A stretch of DNA of 57,213 bases from Candidatus Muiribacterium halophilum (GTDB taxonomy: Bacteria; Muiribacteriota; Muiribacteriia; Muiribacteriales; Muiribacteriaceae). Positions 31,876-40,665 of the stretch are shown one piece after another. The notes beneath the pieces were generated by a model. That model saw nothing but the letters and a program-made list of their open reading frames with translations. It did not search any database and was not told the origin of the DNA. Within the stretch, counting starts at the first letter, position 1; each line of letters starts with the position of its first letter. The stretch lies in contig JALOAD010000021.1 of assembly GCA_023228995.1 (NCBI GenBank), positions 1-57,213 of the forward strand, written 5' to 3'. The translations under genes were made by a program, and so were the position numbers.

Positions 31876-33225
31876 CTATTTAACCGTTTTTATCACAACA
31901 GCTCCAGCCATTACATTTGAATGAACTTCACAAATTTTTTCAAAAGAATCTATTTGTTTTTCTTTTTCTAAAACACCAATTAGAGGTATGTATTTACCTA
32001 ATATAAACGGTTCTGTATTATCTTTAACATTACCCATATCAATTATAATAAAGGAATAATCGTTTTCAAGATTTTTTATTGTATCAAGGAATTGAATACT
32101 TTCAAGCATTTCATCACTTCCAACTGGACTATGTCCTGCTGATATTATATCAATATTTGTTATTGTGTTTTTTATTATATCTGCTTTGTTACCAAGCAAA
32201 AGATCTGCAAGACCAGTATCGTTTTCTTTTAAAAACATTCTATGTAATTTAGGTTGTTTAAAATTTGAATCAATTATAAGTACTTTATTTCCTTTGTTTG
32301 CCCAATAAGCTGCAAGATTTACACTTAAAAATGTTTTTCCAACAGATTTTTCAAGAGAAGTTACAGCAAAAGTTTTTGTTCTTAAAGCTATTTTTTCTGC
32401 AATAATTCTAATACTCTTTTTTAAATCATTATCAGGATCATTTATAAGAACAGCTTCTTTTGAAATCCCTGATTCTGAATTTTTAAAGTCAATAAATCCG
32501 ATATTTCCCAAAAAATTAGGTTGTTCTGTTTGTTCTTTAGATTTAATTTTATTCTTTTTAAATATAAATACAAAATAATATAAAATTCCAAAAAGTAAAA
32601 TCAATAAAATGATTAAAAACATTTTGTTTAAAGCATTTATATCACTTTTAACTTCAATAGTATTTTCCATGGTTGAATTTTTTATATTATTTTCTTTTTC
32701 TGTTTTTGCAATATATTCAAGCTTTTTTGTTTCTTCCTTTATAATTTTTGAAATTTCTTCAATTCTAACTTTAATTCCTGCATTTTCTGTTTCAAATTTG
32801 TTTAAATTACTTATAAGCTCCATGTATTCTGGATTTTGTGAATATATTTTTTTTTCAGAAGTTTTTTCAATTTCTTCTTTTAATTTATTTTCATACATTT
32901 CAATTTGAGTTTGTATTTTTTTAATAACAGGATGTTTTTCTCTATAAGTTAATAATTCTTTTTTAAGCTCAGTTTCAAGCTTTAAAACTTCAGATTTATA
33001 TTCATTTATAAGAGGACTTGGAACAACTTCCCTTGAATACAGAATTTCTCTTTCCATTTTTTTTATCTTATCAGAAATACTTTCAATTTTTGCTTCTGTT
33101 TCAAGCTTTTTAATATTTAATTGAGTAATTTCATTTTCAAAAGAAATAATATCTTGTGAAAAACAAAAAATTGATAAAACAAGAAAAAATAAAATATTAA
33201 TAAATATTTTTTTATTGAATTTCAT
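31876..33225 (-). CDS. Polysaccharide chain-length protein fused to BY-kinase-like ATPase domain
   Basis: A Wzz/GumC-like protein, 449 residues. Signal or first membrane helix at 6-23, a coiled-coil periplasmic part (25-195), a second membrane helix (about 202-221), then a cytoplasmic CpsD/CapB-like ATPase with a Walker A-like SLEKSVGKTF, Walker A' VLIIDSNFKQPKLH and Walker B FIIIDMGNV. The Tyr-rich autophosphorylation tail is absent (ends VVIKTVK), and the Walker A departs from PGEGKS. ATG 33225 follows GAGG; it overlaps the SLBB gene, its functional partner. Confidence 0.8.
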   Translation of the reverse strand: MKFNKKIFINILFFLVLSIFCFSQDIISFENEITQLNIKKLETEAKIESISDKIKKMEREILYSREVVPSPLINEYKSEVLKLETELKKELLTYREKHPVIKKIQTQIEMYENKLKEEIEKTSEKKIYSQNPEYMELISNLNKFETENAGIKVRIEEISKIIKEETKKLEYIAKTEKENNIKNSTMENTIEVKSDINALNKMFLIILLILLFGILYYFVFIFKKNKIKSKEQTEQPNFLGNIGFIDFKNSESGISKEAVLINDPDNDLKKSIRIIAEKIALRTKTFAVTSLEKSVGKTFLSVNLAAYWANKGNKVLIIDSNFKQPKLHRMFLKENDTGLADLLLGNKADIIKNTITNIDIISAGHSPVGSDEMLESIQFLDTIKNLENDYSFIIIDMGNVKDNTEPFILGKYIPLIGVLEKEKQIDSFEKICEVHSNVMAGAVVIKTVK

Positions 33226-33775
33226 TTTCTGCCTCACTTAAAATACAGACAATATCATCCGGCTGTATTTCTACATTATAATTAACTCTGTTTTCTGAAA
33301 TTATTCTGCTAAGTCTAAAAATACCAACTTTAGAATTATTTCTAAATATTTTGACTATTAATCCATCAATATTACCAAGATAACCACCAGAAAGTGAAAC
33401 AAGTTCAAGAACTCTCAAACCTTGTTTATAATTATATTCTCCAGCATTTCTAACTAAACCAAAAATATAAACTTTTTTTTCTCTGGATTTTTCAACAGTT
33501 ATATTAACTTGAGGATTTCGAAAATAGCCATCTTCTAGCTTATTTTTAACGATTGAAGATACTTTTGAAGTATCAAGGCCTGAAACTTTTATCTTTCCAA
33601 CATAAGGAAGAACAACATAACCATTCTCATCAACATATTTTAGAAAATTATATTCTTCAATTTCATGAGTTGAAATTCTTAAAAGATCACCTTTTTCAAT
33701 AATAATAAGTTTTTCTGCAAAAACATTTATAAACAATACAGTAATTAGTAAAAAAAACAATATTTTCCTGTTCAT
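33212..33775 (-). CDS. Polysaccharide export protein (Wza-like, SLBB)
   Basis: A 187-residue exported protein: signal peptide (1-20), a Poly_export domain (IEKGDLLRISTHEIEEYNFLKYVDENGYVVLPYVGKIKVSGL) and one SLBB domain (KKVYIFGLVRNAGEYNYKQGLRVLELVSLSGGY). It is shorter than Wza (about 380) and has no lipobox or C-terminal outer-membrane helix, so it may be only the periplasmic part of the channel. It overlaps the chain-length/kinase-like gene. The two are the only capsule-export genes seen here. Confidence 0.88.
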   Translation of the reverse strand: MNRKILFFLLITVLFINVFAEKLIIIEKGDLLRISTHEIEEYNFLKYVDENGYVVLPYVGKIKVSGLDTSKVSSIVKNKLEDGYFRNPQVNITVEKSREKKVYIFGLVRNAGEYNYKQGLRVLELVSLSGGYLGNIDGLIVKIFRNNSKVGIFRLSRIISENRVNYNVEIQPDDIVCILSEAENEIQ

Positions 33776-33828
33776 ATATCCTCCATTTAAAGCAACTTAT
33801 TTGCATTAAATTCACTTTATAATTATTT

Positions 33829-35361
33829 TTATAAATCTGATATTTTTTTAAGAATAGAACTAACTACTCTTTCATCATAAAGTTTTACACTTTTATTTTC
33901 GGCATATTCTTTAGCTTTCTTAGAAAATTTTCCACAAATCATCAAAGTCTTAGTTTTTATATTATCTCCAGAATTCTTAATATCTGTTAACATCTGATTA
34001 ATGTGGTCTTCCTGAATTATATCTGTCCAATTTCTAATTCTAAAGAATATTTTTTCAGTTTTCCTAGAACCTCTTTTATAAGCAACAAAATCAACACCGT
34101 CCTTTACTATTATCTCTTTATCAATAATATATCCAAGAGAAGTTATAACTTTGTAAGATATATTTTTGAATTTAATTTTAGAAAGTATAGACAATACCTT
34201 AGCAGATCTAACTGGACCTAAATAAACACCTCTTTCTTTGGCAATAGCAATCATTCTCTGCTTCCATAAACCAAGGCTTTGCTCAAGCTGATTTACATCA
34301 TATTCATTTTTAAAATTAATAAATTCTCTTCCAGTTGGATATGTAATATTAGAAGAAAACAAAGCATATATTCTTTCCATTTCTTCAAAATTTCTATTAA
34401 CTTCTGGATTAAGAACTTCTGCTATATTTTGATAATTCATATCAAGACTAGAAACTTCTTCCCAGTTAGCAACAGCAGCTTCAATATCTCCTTTAAAAAA
34501 ATAAGCCCAGCCAAGATTATAAAGAAAATCCTTTCTTCTTTCATCTTCAATATCAAGATAAGAAAGATGTTTATTTAAAACAGTAACAGCAATATCAATG
34601 AGATTTTGTGATATAGCAGTCACAGCGGAAGCTATAGCAGCTTGTGTTACAAATCTATCATCTTTAAACTTATCAATAGCATCTTCAAAAACTTTAATAG
34701 CTTCAGGAGAACTATACTCTTTTAAAATATATCCATAATAAAAATAAGCTTCACCTAAGTTTTCATCCTGATTCAACACTTTTTCAAAACACTCTTTTCC
34801 TTCTTTAAACCATTTTTTGGAAAGAAAACATATTCCTTGATAAAAAAGACCTTCTGTATAATCTGGATTAAGTTTTGTCAATTTATCAAAAGGTTCAAGA
34901 GCTTTATCATAATTTCCAGTTCCAAGAAGAAAATATGCTATTTCAAACAAAGCTTCTTTATCATTTGGATCAATTTCAAGAATTTTTTTATTTTCAATAT
35001 AATATTTATCAAAAAGTCCAAGAGTTTTATATATATTTGAAAGTCTTTTAAAAATAATAAGTTTATTATGATCATTTTCAGGATGATTTAATTCAAGAAG
35101 TTTGTCATAACATTTAACAGCTCTCACATACATTTTTTTTTGTTCATATAAAGGAGCAAGATATTGATATAACTCAATATTATTAGGTTCATTAACCTTC
35201 ATATCCTCAATATATTTTATAGCTCCAACATAATCATTTTTATTTATCATAAAATCAACAATTTCAAATCTTTTATTTTCATCAAAAGTATTGTTGAATT
35301 TTCTAATAAGATATATTAGCAAACCAATTAAAAATATTATAATTATTGCAAAAATGTCCAT
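33829..35361 (-). CDS. Membrane-anchored TPR protein with degenerate Mrr-like nuclease domain
   Basis: A 510-residue protein: one N-terminal membrane helix (3-19), about eight tetratricopeptide repeats (30-310, for example YDKALEPFDKLTKLNPDYTEG) and a C-terminal restriction-endonuclease-like domain (about 375-505). The last follows the Mrr pattern ITSLGYIIDKEIIVKDGVDFVAYK ... TLMICGKFSKKAKEYAENKSVKLYDERVV. The usual QxK catalytic strand reads FFRIRN, so nuclease activity is doubtful. Perhaps a scaffold or binding module; the role is unknown. Confidence 0.7.
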   Translation of the reverse strand: MDIFAIIIIFLIGLLIYLIRKFNNTFDENKRFEIVDFMINKNDYVGAIKYIEDMKVNEPNNIELYQYLAPLYEQKKMYVRAVKCYDKLLELNHPENDHNKLIIFKRLSNIYKTLGLFDKYYIENKKILEIDPNDKEALFEIAYFLLGTGNYDKALEPFDKLTKLNPDYTEGLFYQGICFLSKKWFKEGKECFEKVLNQDENLGEAYFYYGYILKEYSSPEAIKVFEDAIDKFKDDRFVTQAAIASAVTAISQNLIDIAVTVLNKHLSYLDIEDERRKDFLYNLGWAYFFKGDIEAAVANWEEVSSLDMNYQNIAEVLNPEVNRNFEEMERIYALFSSNITYPTGREFINFKNEYDVNQLEQSLGLWKQRMIAIAKERGVYLGPVRSAKVLSILSKIKFKNISYKVITSLGYIIDKEIIVKDGVDFVAYKRGSRKTEKIFFRIRNWTDIIQEDHINQMLTDIKNSGDNIKTKTLMICGKFSKKAKEYAENKSVKLYDERVVSSILKKISDL

Positions 35362-35405
35362 AGAGAATATATCGACAAAAAATAATGTTTAATCAAAAAG
35401 CAAAC

Positions 35406-35592
35406 CGGTATATAAGTACAGAAAAGAGTACAAAAACAGTATATAAGTACAGAAACGGTATACAAGTACAAAAACGAGTACAGAAACAGTATATAAGTAC
35501 AGAAACGGTATGTAAGTACAGAAAGGGTATAAAAGCTTTATACCGCTCCTATACTGTTTTCATACGCTCCTACCGCCCTTATACTGCTTTTA
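35406..35592. repeat. 50-bp tandem repeat with inverted GTATA/TATAC flank
   Basis: A 50-bp unit beginning CGGTATATAAGTACAG is repeated at 35406-35455 and 35456-35505, with a partial third copy to about 35527. Each unit contains shorter GTAC and GTATA sub-repeats. After a GTATAAAAGCTTTATAC palindrome (35527-35543) the motif continues in the opposite orientation (TATACCGCTCCTATACTG) to 35592. It fills most of the 297-bp gap before the EamA gene. Similar TATACGCTCC units recur at 50820-50860. A 70-codon frame through it is not considered a gene. Confidence 0.75.
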
Positions 35593-35658
35593 TTTAAATT
35601 GCCTTTGGCTTCAAGGTATTGTAATATAATAATATTTAATAAAAGGACCTAATACCGT

Positions 35659-36483
35659 ATGATTTATTTAATCACAGCTGTACTTTTATCAGTATTTATT
35701 GCTAATGTATTAAAATATTCTTCTCAAAAAAAAACCGATGTAATTGTAATATTTTTTGGAAATTATCTTTTTGCTGCTATTTTTTCTTGGTTTTTAATAT
35801 CTCCAGAAGAAAAAACAATTCTAATAAAACTTCCTGAACTAATTACAGGACTTGCCACTGGAGTGTTTTTTTTAGTTAATTTTTTTCTTTATATGCATAA
35901 TATTAAATTAAATGGAATGAGTATAAGTGTTAGTGTAATGCGAATTTCTGTTGTAATCCCAGTTGTTTTTTCAATATTACTATTTGGAGAAAAAATAGAT
36001 TTACTAAAAGTAAGTGGTATTATTATAATTCTTCTATCTTTTTACTTATCAGGAAAAAAAGATGGGGTTAATGCTATTAAATGGATTTTAATCCTTTTTG
36101 TATGTACTGGTCTTACAGATACATGTTTGAAGTTTTATAATTTTTATTATGGCGATAACATATCATTATTTCTCTTCTATGTATTTTCATGGGCATGTTT
36201 AGTAAATTTAGGCATAATTATATTTAAAAATAGAAAAATTGATTTTAAAAGTTTATTTTTTGGAATTTTTCTTGGAATACCAAATCAATTAACAAGTCTT
36301 TATTTTATGAAAGCTCTCGAAGTTGAAAAAGCAGTTATTGTATATCCAGTATTTGCTTCATCAGTTGTTATATTTTCTGTATTAAGCGATATAATATTCT
36401 GGAAAACAAAATATTCGTTAATACAAAAAATGTATTTCGCTGTAATGATAATCGGAATAGTGCTTTTGAATATAAAAATTTAA
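35659..36483 (+). CDS. EamA/DMT-superfamily transporter
   Basis: A 274-residue membrane protein with about ten hydrophobic helices in two similar halves, as in drug/metabolite transporters of the EamA type (ending PVFASSVVIFSVLSDIIFWKTKYS). It probably exchanges small metabolites, but the substrate cannot be inferred. Single gene on the plus strand, with AAAGGA upstream of the ATG. Confidence 0.8.
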   Translation: MIYLITAVLLSVFIANVLKYSSQKKTDVIVIFFGNYLFAAIFSWFLISPEEKTILIKLPELITGLATGVFFLVNFFLYMHNIKLNGMSISVSVMRISVVIPVVFSILLFGEKIDLLKVSGIIIILLSFYLSGKKDGVNAIKWILILFVCTGLTDTCLKFYNFYYGDNISLFLFYVFSWACLVNLGIIIFKNRKIDFKSLFFGIFLGIPNQLTSLYFMKALEVEKAVIVYPVFASSVVIFSVLSDIIFWKTKYSLIQKMYFAVMIIGIVLLNIKI

Positions 36484-36505
36484 AAAAAGTTGAGAGAGTT
36501 TAGGA

Positions 36506-38422
36506 TTAAAAATTTATTACATCTTCTGGCAATTCATTTAAAAATCTTGAAGGCTTTGAATATTTAACATTACCATAAATATTTCTTGTATATGTAAAAG
36601 TAATATAAAGTTTTTTCATACCCCTAGTAATACCAACATAAAAAAGTCTTCTTTCTTCTTCTAGCTGCATTTCCTCATCAAAACACCTAGAATGAGGTAA
36701 AACTTCTTCTTCAAGTCCAGCAATAAAAACAACAGGAAACTCAAGACCTTTTGCATTATGCAAAGTCATAAGCACAACTTCACCAGAATTAACTTCCTCA
36801 TCAGTATCTGAATGCAAAGATACATTTTGAATAAAATCAGATACAGAAGGTTTTTCAGCATTCAATTCATATTCTCTAACTGCTGATACAAATTCTTTTA
36901 TATTGTCAATTCTATTAAGACCATCATCTTGATTCATGAAAAAATCAATAAGATTGGTTTTTTTTAGAAGAGTTTCAACAAAAGCAACAGGTTCAACTTT
37001 ATTAGAAAGCTCGTTTAATTCTTTTATAAGTTCAGCAAATGGAGCTATTTTTTTAGCTAAAACACCTTTTATAAGCTCCTGTCTGTTAATACAAATATCA
37101 AACATAGAAGTATTATTTTTATATGCAAGATCTCTAATTTTTTCAATACTAGTTTTACCAATACTTCTTTTAGGAACATTTATAATTCTCTGAAAAGCCA
37201 TATCATCTTGAGTATTTACTGAAAGCCTTAAATAAGCAATTATTTCTTTTACTTCTCTTCTTTCATAAAATCTAAATCCACCAACAATTTTGTGCGGAAT
37301 TTTTTCTTCTCTAAAAATAGTTTCAAATACACGAGACAACCAGTTTACTCTATAAAAAATAGCAAAATCAGAATAAGTATAACCAAGAAAAATCATATTT
37401 TTAATCTGTTCTGCAATATATCTTGCTTCATCATAAGCATCTCTTGCATGAAATATCTTTATATTTTCACCGTCTTCAAGAGAACTTTTAAGATATTTTC
37501 TCTTTGATGTAGTGTTATTTTTTATCATTTCAGAAGCTGCTTTTAAAATTTTACCAGTAGATCTATAATTCATCTCAAGCTTTACAACAATACAATTAGG
37601 AAAATCATTTTCAAAATTAAGAATATTTCTAATATCAGCTCCGCGCCAACCGTAAATTGCCTGATCCTCATCACCAACAGCACAGACATTTTTATGCTTA
37701 TCAGATAAAAGATTAATAATTCTATACTGAATTAAATTTGTATCCTGATACTCATCAATGTGAATATATTTAAACTTTTCTTGATAATAATCAAGAACAT
37801 CTTTATTATCCTCAAGAAGTCTCATACCATTTATAAGAATATCATTAAAATCCATAGCATTTTTTTCATACAAACCTTTTTGATAAAGCGGATATATTCT
37901 ATTTACTTCTGATATAAAAAAACTAGAAGTAACATCTTTCCATCTATCGTATTTTTCAGGAGGAATATTTTCAGTTTTAGCCTTTTCTATTTCAGATAAT
38001 ACCTGCTTAGGATCAACTAGCTTAGAATCAATGTTTTCAGCTTTTAAAATATTTTTAACAAGGCCAAGCTGATCTGATTGATCATAAATAACAAAGTTTG
38101 ATGAATAACCTATTCTTGAACCATATTGTCTTAACATACGAAGACATATACTATGAAATGTTCCAATCCATATATCTTTGGCAACATTACCAACAAGTCT
38201 AGCAACCCTTTCTTTCATCTCATTAGCAGCTTTATTAGTGAAAGTAACAGCCAAAATACTAAATGGACTAATTCTATTATTAATAAGATGAGCAATTCTA
38301 TAAGTAAGAACTCTTGTCTTACCCGAGCCTGCCCCAGCAAGCACAAGAACTGGACAATTATAAGTAGTGACAGCTTTTCTTTGCTCTTCGTTCAAATCAT
38401 TCAAGTTAATTTTGGCTATCAT
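36506..38422 (-). CDS. uvrD: UvrD/PcrA/Rep-family superfamily 1 DNA helicase
   Basis: A 3'-5' DNA helicase used in excision repair and conflict resolution. All SF1A motifs are present: LAGAGSGKTRVLTYR (Walker A, near residue 30), TFTNKAANEMKER, FKYIHIDEYQDTN, GDEDQAIYGWRGAD, MNYRST and VVLMTLHNAKGLEFPVVF. At 638 residues it is slightly shorter than PcrA and lacks the long C-terminal RNA-polymerase-binding tail. Its start overlaps the LysM gene (ATGA). Confidence 0.95.
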   Translation of the reverse strand: MIAKINLNDLNEEQRKAVTTYNCPVLVLAGAGSGKTRVLTYRIAHLINNRISPFSILAVTFTNKAANEMKERVARLVGNVAKDIWIGTFHSICLRMLRQYGSRIGYSSNFVIYDQSDQLGLVKNILKAENIDSKLVDPKQVLSEIEKAKTENIPPEKYDRWKDVTSSFFISEVNRIYPLYQKGLYEKNAMDFNDILINGMRLLEDNKDVLDYYQEKFKYIHIDEYQDTNLIQYRIINLLSDKHKNVCAVGDEDQAIYGWRGADIRNILNFENDFPNCIVVKLEMNYRSTGKILKAASEMIKNNTTSKRKYLKSSLEDGENIKIFHARDAYDEARYIAEQIKNMIFLGYTYSDFAIFYRVNWLSRVFETIFREEKIPHKIVGGFRFYERREVKEIIAYLRLSVNTQDDMAFQRIINVPKRSIGKTSIEKIRDLAYKNNTSMFDICINRQELIKGVLAKKIAPFAELIKELNELSNKVEPVAFVETLLKKTNLIDFFMNQDDGLNRIDNIKEFVSAVREYELNAEKPSVSDFIQNVSLHSDTDEEVNSGEVVLMTLHNAKGLEFPVVFIAGLEEEVLPHSRCFDEEMQLEEERRLFYVGITRGMKKLYITFTYTRNIYGNVKYSKPSRFLNELPEDVINF

Positions 38423-40089
38423 TCTGTAAAATCTCCAGTCTTATATAGTTTTAAAATATCTCCAGGATAAATTGAATCAGGATTAGGATAATTCATATTA
38501 TTCCAAGCCCATATTTTCCATGAATAAGCTTCTGTATTATAATGTTTTTTAGAAATTCCAGCTAAAGTATCACCTTTTTTTACATTATAAATTATAAAAT
38601 CCTCAACTCCGGGATTTTCATATTTTTCAACATATCTAATATGTCTTTTTCTTTCACTAATTAGCTTTTTAAGCAAATCTTTAACATTTCTCACAATTTC
38701 TGAAGCTTGTTCAAATTTACCTTTTCTTGATAATTCAACGCTCTTTGTAATTTCTTCATTAATATATTTATATTTCCCAGCAAATGCTTTATCAATTTCA
38801 TAAACTTTTACATAATTTCTTACTTTTTCTTCAAAATTATGAATTTCAACAATAATACCCTGTCTATCAAGATAATTAAGAGCTTTTTCATAAGAATGAG
38901 TTGCAATTTCAAATTCACCTTTATCATAAGCTGAATCTGCTCTAATTATAAACTGAGCAATATCATTGACAATACTATAGGATAAAGTTTCAAATTTATC
39001 CGAGGTATTAAGAATATCTGAGTATTTCTTTTTAACTTTTTCTCTAATTTCATTTAATTCTGCAATTCTTAAAAGATAAACCGAAGTAATTTGAACATAA
39101 TTTTTTAAATCATCCTCAATTAAAATAAGATCTTTATAAGAATATGGTTTTACAGCAATAGTCTTTTGATAAAGCTCATTAATTTCTGCCCATTTTGTAG
39201 AAAAAAACATTTTTATATCATTTTGCTGTATAAGAACTTTTTCATTATTATCAATTAAAGCATTAATGCTATGAACAATCTGAGATTGAGGAGATTCTTT
39301 TATACTTTCAAGAGTACTTAAAATATAATCACTTTCTTTTGATATATGAGTATAATAAAAATCTTTTTTAGGAATATTTGAATCTTTTTTTAGAATTTCT
39401 AAAAATTCATTATAATAAATTACAAGTTTGTCTTTTCTTTGTATCATTTTGGCAAAAAGAGCTGGATTAACAGCATTATAATAGGAATTTCTAATATTTT
39501 CAATTGTATTTTTTACATTTTCAGTCATTTCACTAGTCTTTTTTAAAAAGTTTGAATTATCTATATAAACACTTAAATTATTATCTTCATTTAAAACATT
39601 TTCTAAAAGACCATCTATTACTTTATATCTTTCTTTATAAATATTATCTTCCCAATTAAATTCTTTTCTAGCTTTTTTCCCATTTTCAAAAAGAGCAAAA
39701 GCTTTTCTATAATTTGAATCAATAACATAATAAATAGATGGATAAAACAAATTACATTGCGAAGAATTTGCATTTTCTAAAATAAATTCTACTCTTTTCA
39801 TTTTACTTTCAATTTTTTTAAATTCTTCATTTTGATTTGAAAAATTTTTATAAGCATTTACAAGCTTTTTCATCTTCTCAAAAAGTTCATTACTTTCTGA
39901 AATTTTCCCGTCTGAAACTAATAGTTCAATTTTGAATTTAGTATTAATAATATTATTATATTGTTCTTTAAACAAATTTCTATTTGAATAAACAGAAGAT
40001 ATCATACCATTAAGCTCATCTTCTAAAGCAGAAGCAGAGGAAAAAAATATAAATATAAAAAGGAAAAAAATAAATAGATTTTTTTTCAC
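38419..40089 (-). CDS. Secreted coiled-coil protein with C-terminal LysM
   Basis: A 556-residue exported protein: signal peptide (1-21), a long helical/coiled-coil region with repeat-like segments (25-490) and a LysM peptidoglycan-binding domain at the end (YNVKKGDTLAGISKKHYN ... YPGDILKLY). It probably sits on the cell wall. The start is GTG (40089), preceded by AGGAGGG at a nine-base distance; it overlaps the stop of the hexapeptide-repeat gene (GTGA). Confidence 0.8.
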   Translation of the reverse strand: MKKNLFIFFLFIFIFFSSASALEDELNGMISSVYSNRNLFKEQYNNIINTKFKIELLVSDGKISESNELFEKMKKLVNAYKNFSNQNEEFKKIESKMKRVEFILENANSSQCNLFYPSIYYVIDSNYRKAFALFENGKKARKEFNWEDNIYKERYKVIDGLLENVLNEDNNLSVYIDNSNFLKKTSEMTENVKNTIENIRNSYYNAVNPALFAKMIQRKDKLVIYYNEFLEILKKDSNIPKKDFYYTHISKESDYILSTLESIKESPQSQIVHSINALIDNNEKVLIQQNDIKMFFSTKWAEINELYQKTIAVKPYSYKDLILIEDDLKNYVQITSVYLLRIAELNEIREKVKKKYSDILNTSDKFETLSYSIVNDIAQFIIRADSAYDKGEFEIATHSYEKALNYLDRQGIIVEIHNFEEKVRNYVKVYEIDKAFAGKYKYINEEITKSVELSRKGKFEQASEIVRNVKDLLKKLISERKRHIRYVEKYENPGVEDFIIYNVKKGDTLAGISKKHYNTEAYSWKIWAWNNMNYPNPDSIYPGDILKLYKTGDFTE

Positions 40090-40604
40090 AATATTTGTCC
40101 CTCCTTTAAATATTTATCACAAAGACCTTTATAATCAATGCTATTATCAATTATACTCTGTTTTTCTTCTTCTTTAAGTTTTCTTATAACTTTAGCTGGA
40201 CTTCCAAGCACAAGACTTTCATCTTCTATAACTGTTCTTGGAGTTATTAAAGAACCAGCTCCAACAAGACAATTTTTACCTATTATACAACCATCAAGAA
40301 GAATAGAACCCATTCCAATAAGAGAATTATCTCCAATTTTTGCGCCATGAATTACGCAATTATGTCCAATTGTTACATTATCTCCAATGGTAACAGTATT
40401 ATCAAAAGTAGTATGCAATGATGAATTATCCTGAACATTGGAATTTTTTCCAATGTAAATTCTATTCATATCACCTCTTAATGATACAAAAGGCCAAATC
40501 GAAGACCCTTCACAAACTTTAACTTGTCCAATAATACAACTTTGAGAATCTATATAGGATTTTTTATTAATATCTGGTTTAAATTTCTGAAAAGTTCTAA
40601 TCAT
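40086..40604 (-). CDS. Gamma-carbonic-anhydrase-like hexapeptide-repeat protein
   Basis: A 172-residue left-handed beta-helix protein of the YrdA/PaaY/CaiE group, with metal-ligand His residues in SLHTTFDNTVTIGDNVTIGHNCVIHG. Some members are Zn carbonic anhydrases; for this one activity is not certain. First gene of a three-gene run with the LysM protein and uvrD. Confidence 0.88.
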   Translation of the reverse strand: MIRTFQKFKPDINKKSYIDSQSCIIGQVKVCEGSSIWPFVSLRGDMNRIYIGKNSNVQDNSSLHTTFDNTVTIGDNVTIGHNCVIHGAKIGDNSLIGMGSILLDGCIIGKNCLVGAGSLITPRTVIEDESLVLGSPAKVIRKLKEEEKQSIIDNSIDYKGLCDKYLKEGQIL

Positions 40605-40632
40605 GATAACTCCTTAAAAAGGTATAGAAAAA

Positions 40633-40658
40633 AAGAGCTGATTTTTAAATCAGCTCTT
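40633..40658 (-). terminator. Intrinsic terminator after the parvulin-repeat gene
   Basis: A 12-bp stem AAGAGCTGATTT/AAATCAGCTCTT. On the minus strand it is followed by a run of T (plus-strand A at 40628-40632). It separates the multi-parvulin gene from the downstream hexapeptide/LysM/uvrD operon. Confidence 0.8.
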
Positions 40659-40665
40659 GAGGTCA

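Noticed and set aside
35406-35592. Possible CRISPR array
   Set aside because: The units are contiguous and carry no unique spacers; no cas genes are in the window.
35385-35597. A 70-codon frame with repeated Tyr/Ser/Thr/Lys segments
   Set aside because: It is simply the translation of the 50-bp tandem repeat and its inverted half, with no ribosome site and no family resemblance.
40633-40658. Riboswitch before the hexapeptide-repeat gene
   Set aside because: The structure is a plain perfect hairpin with a T tract oriented to end the upstream transcript; no aptamer-like sequence.
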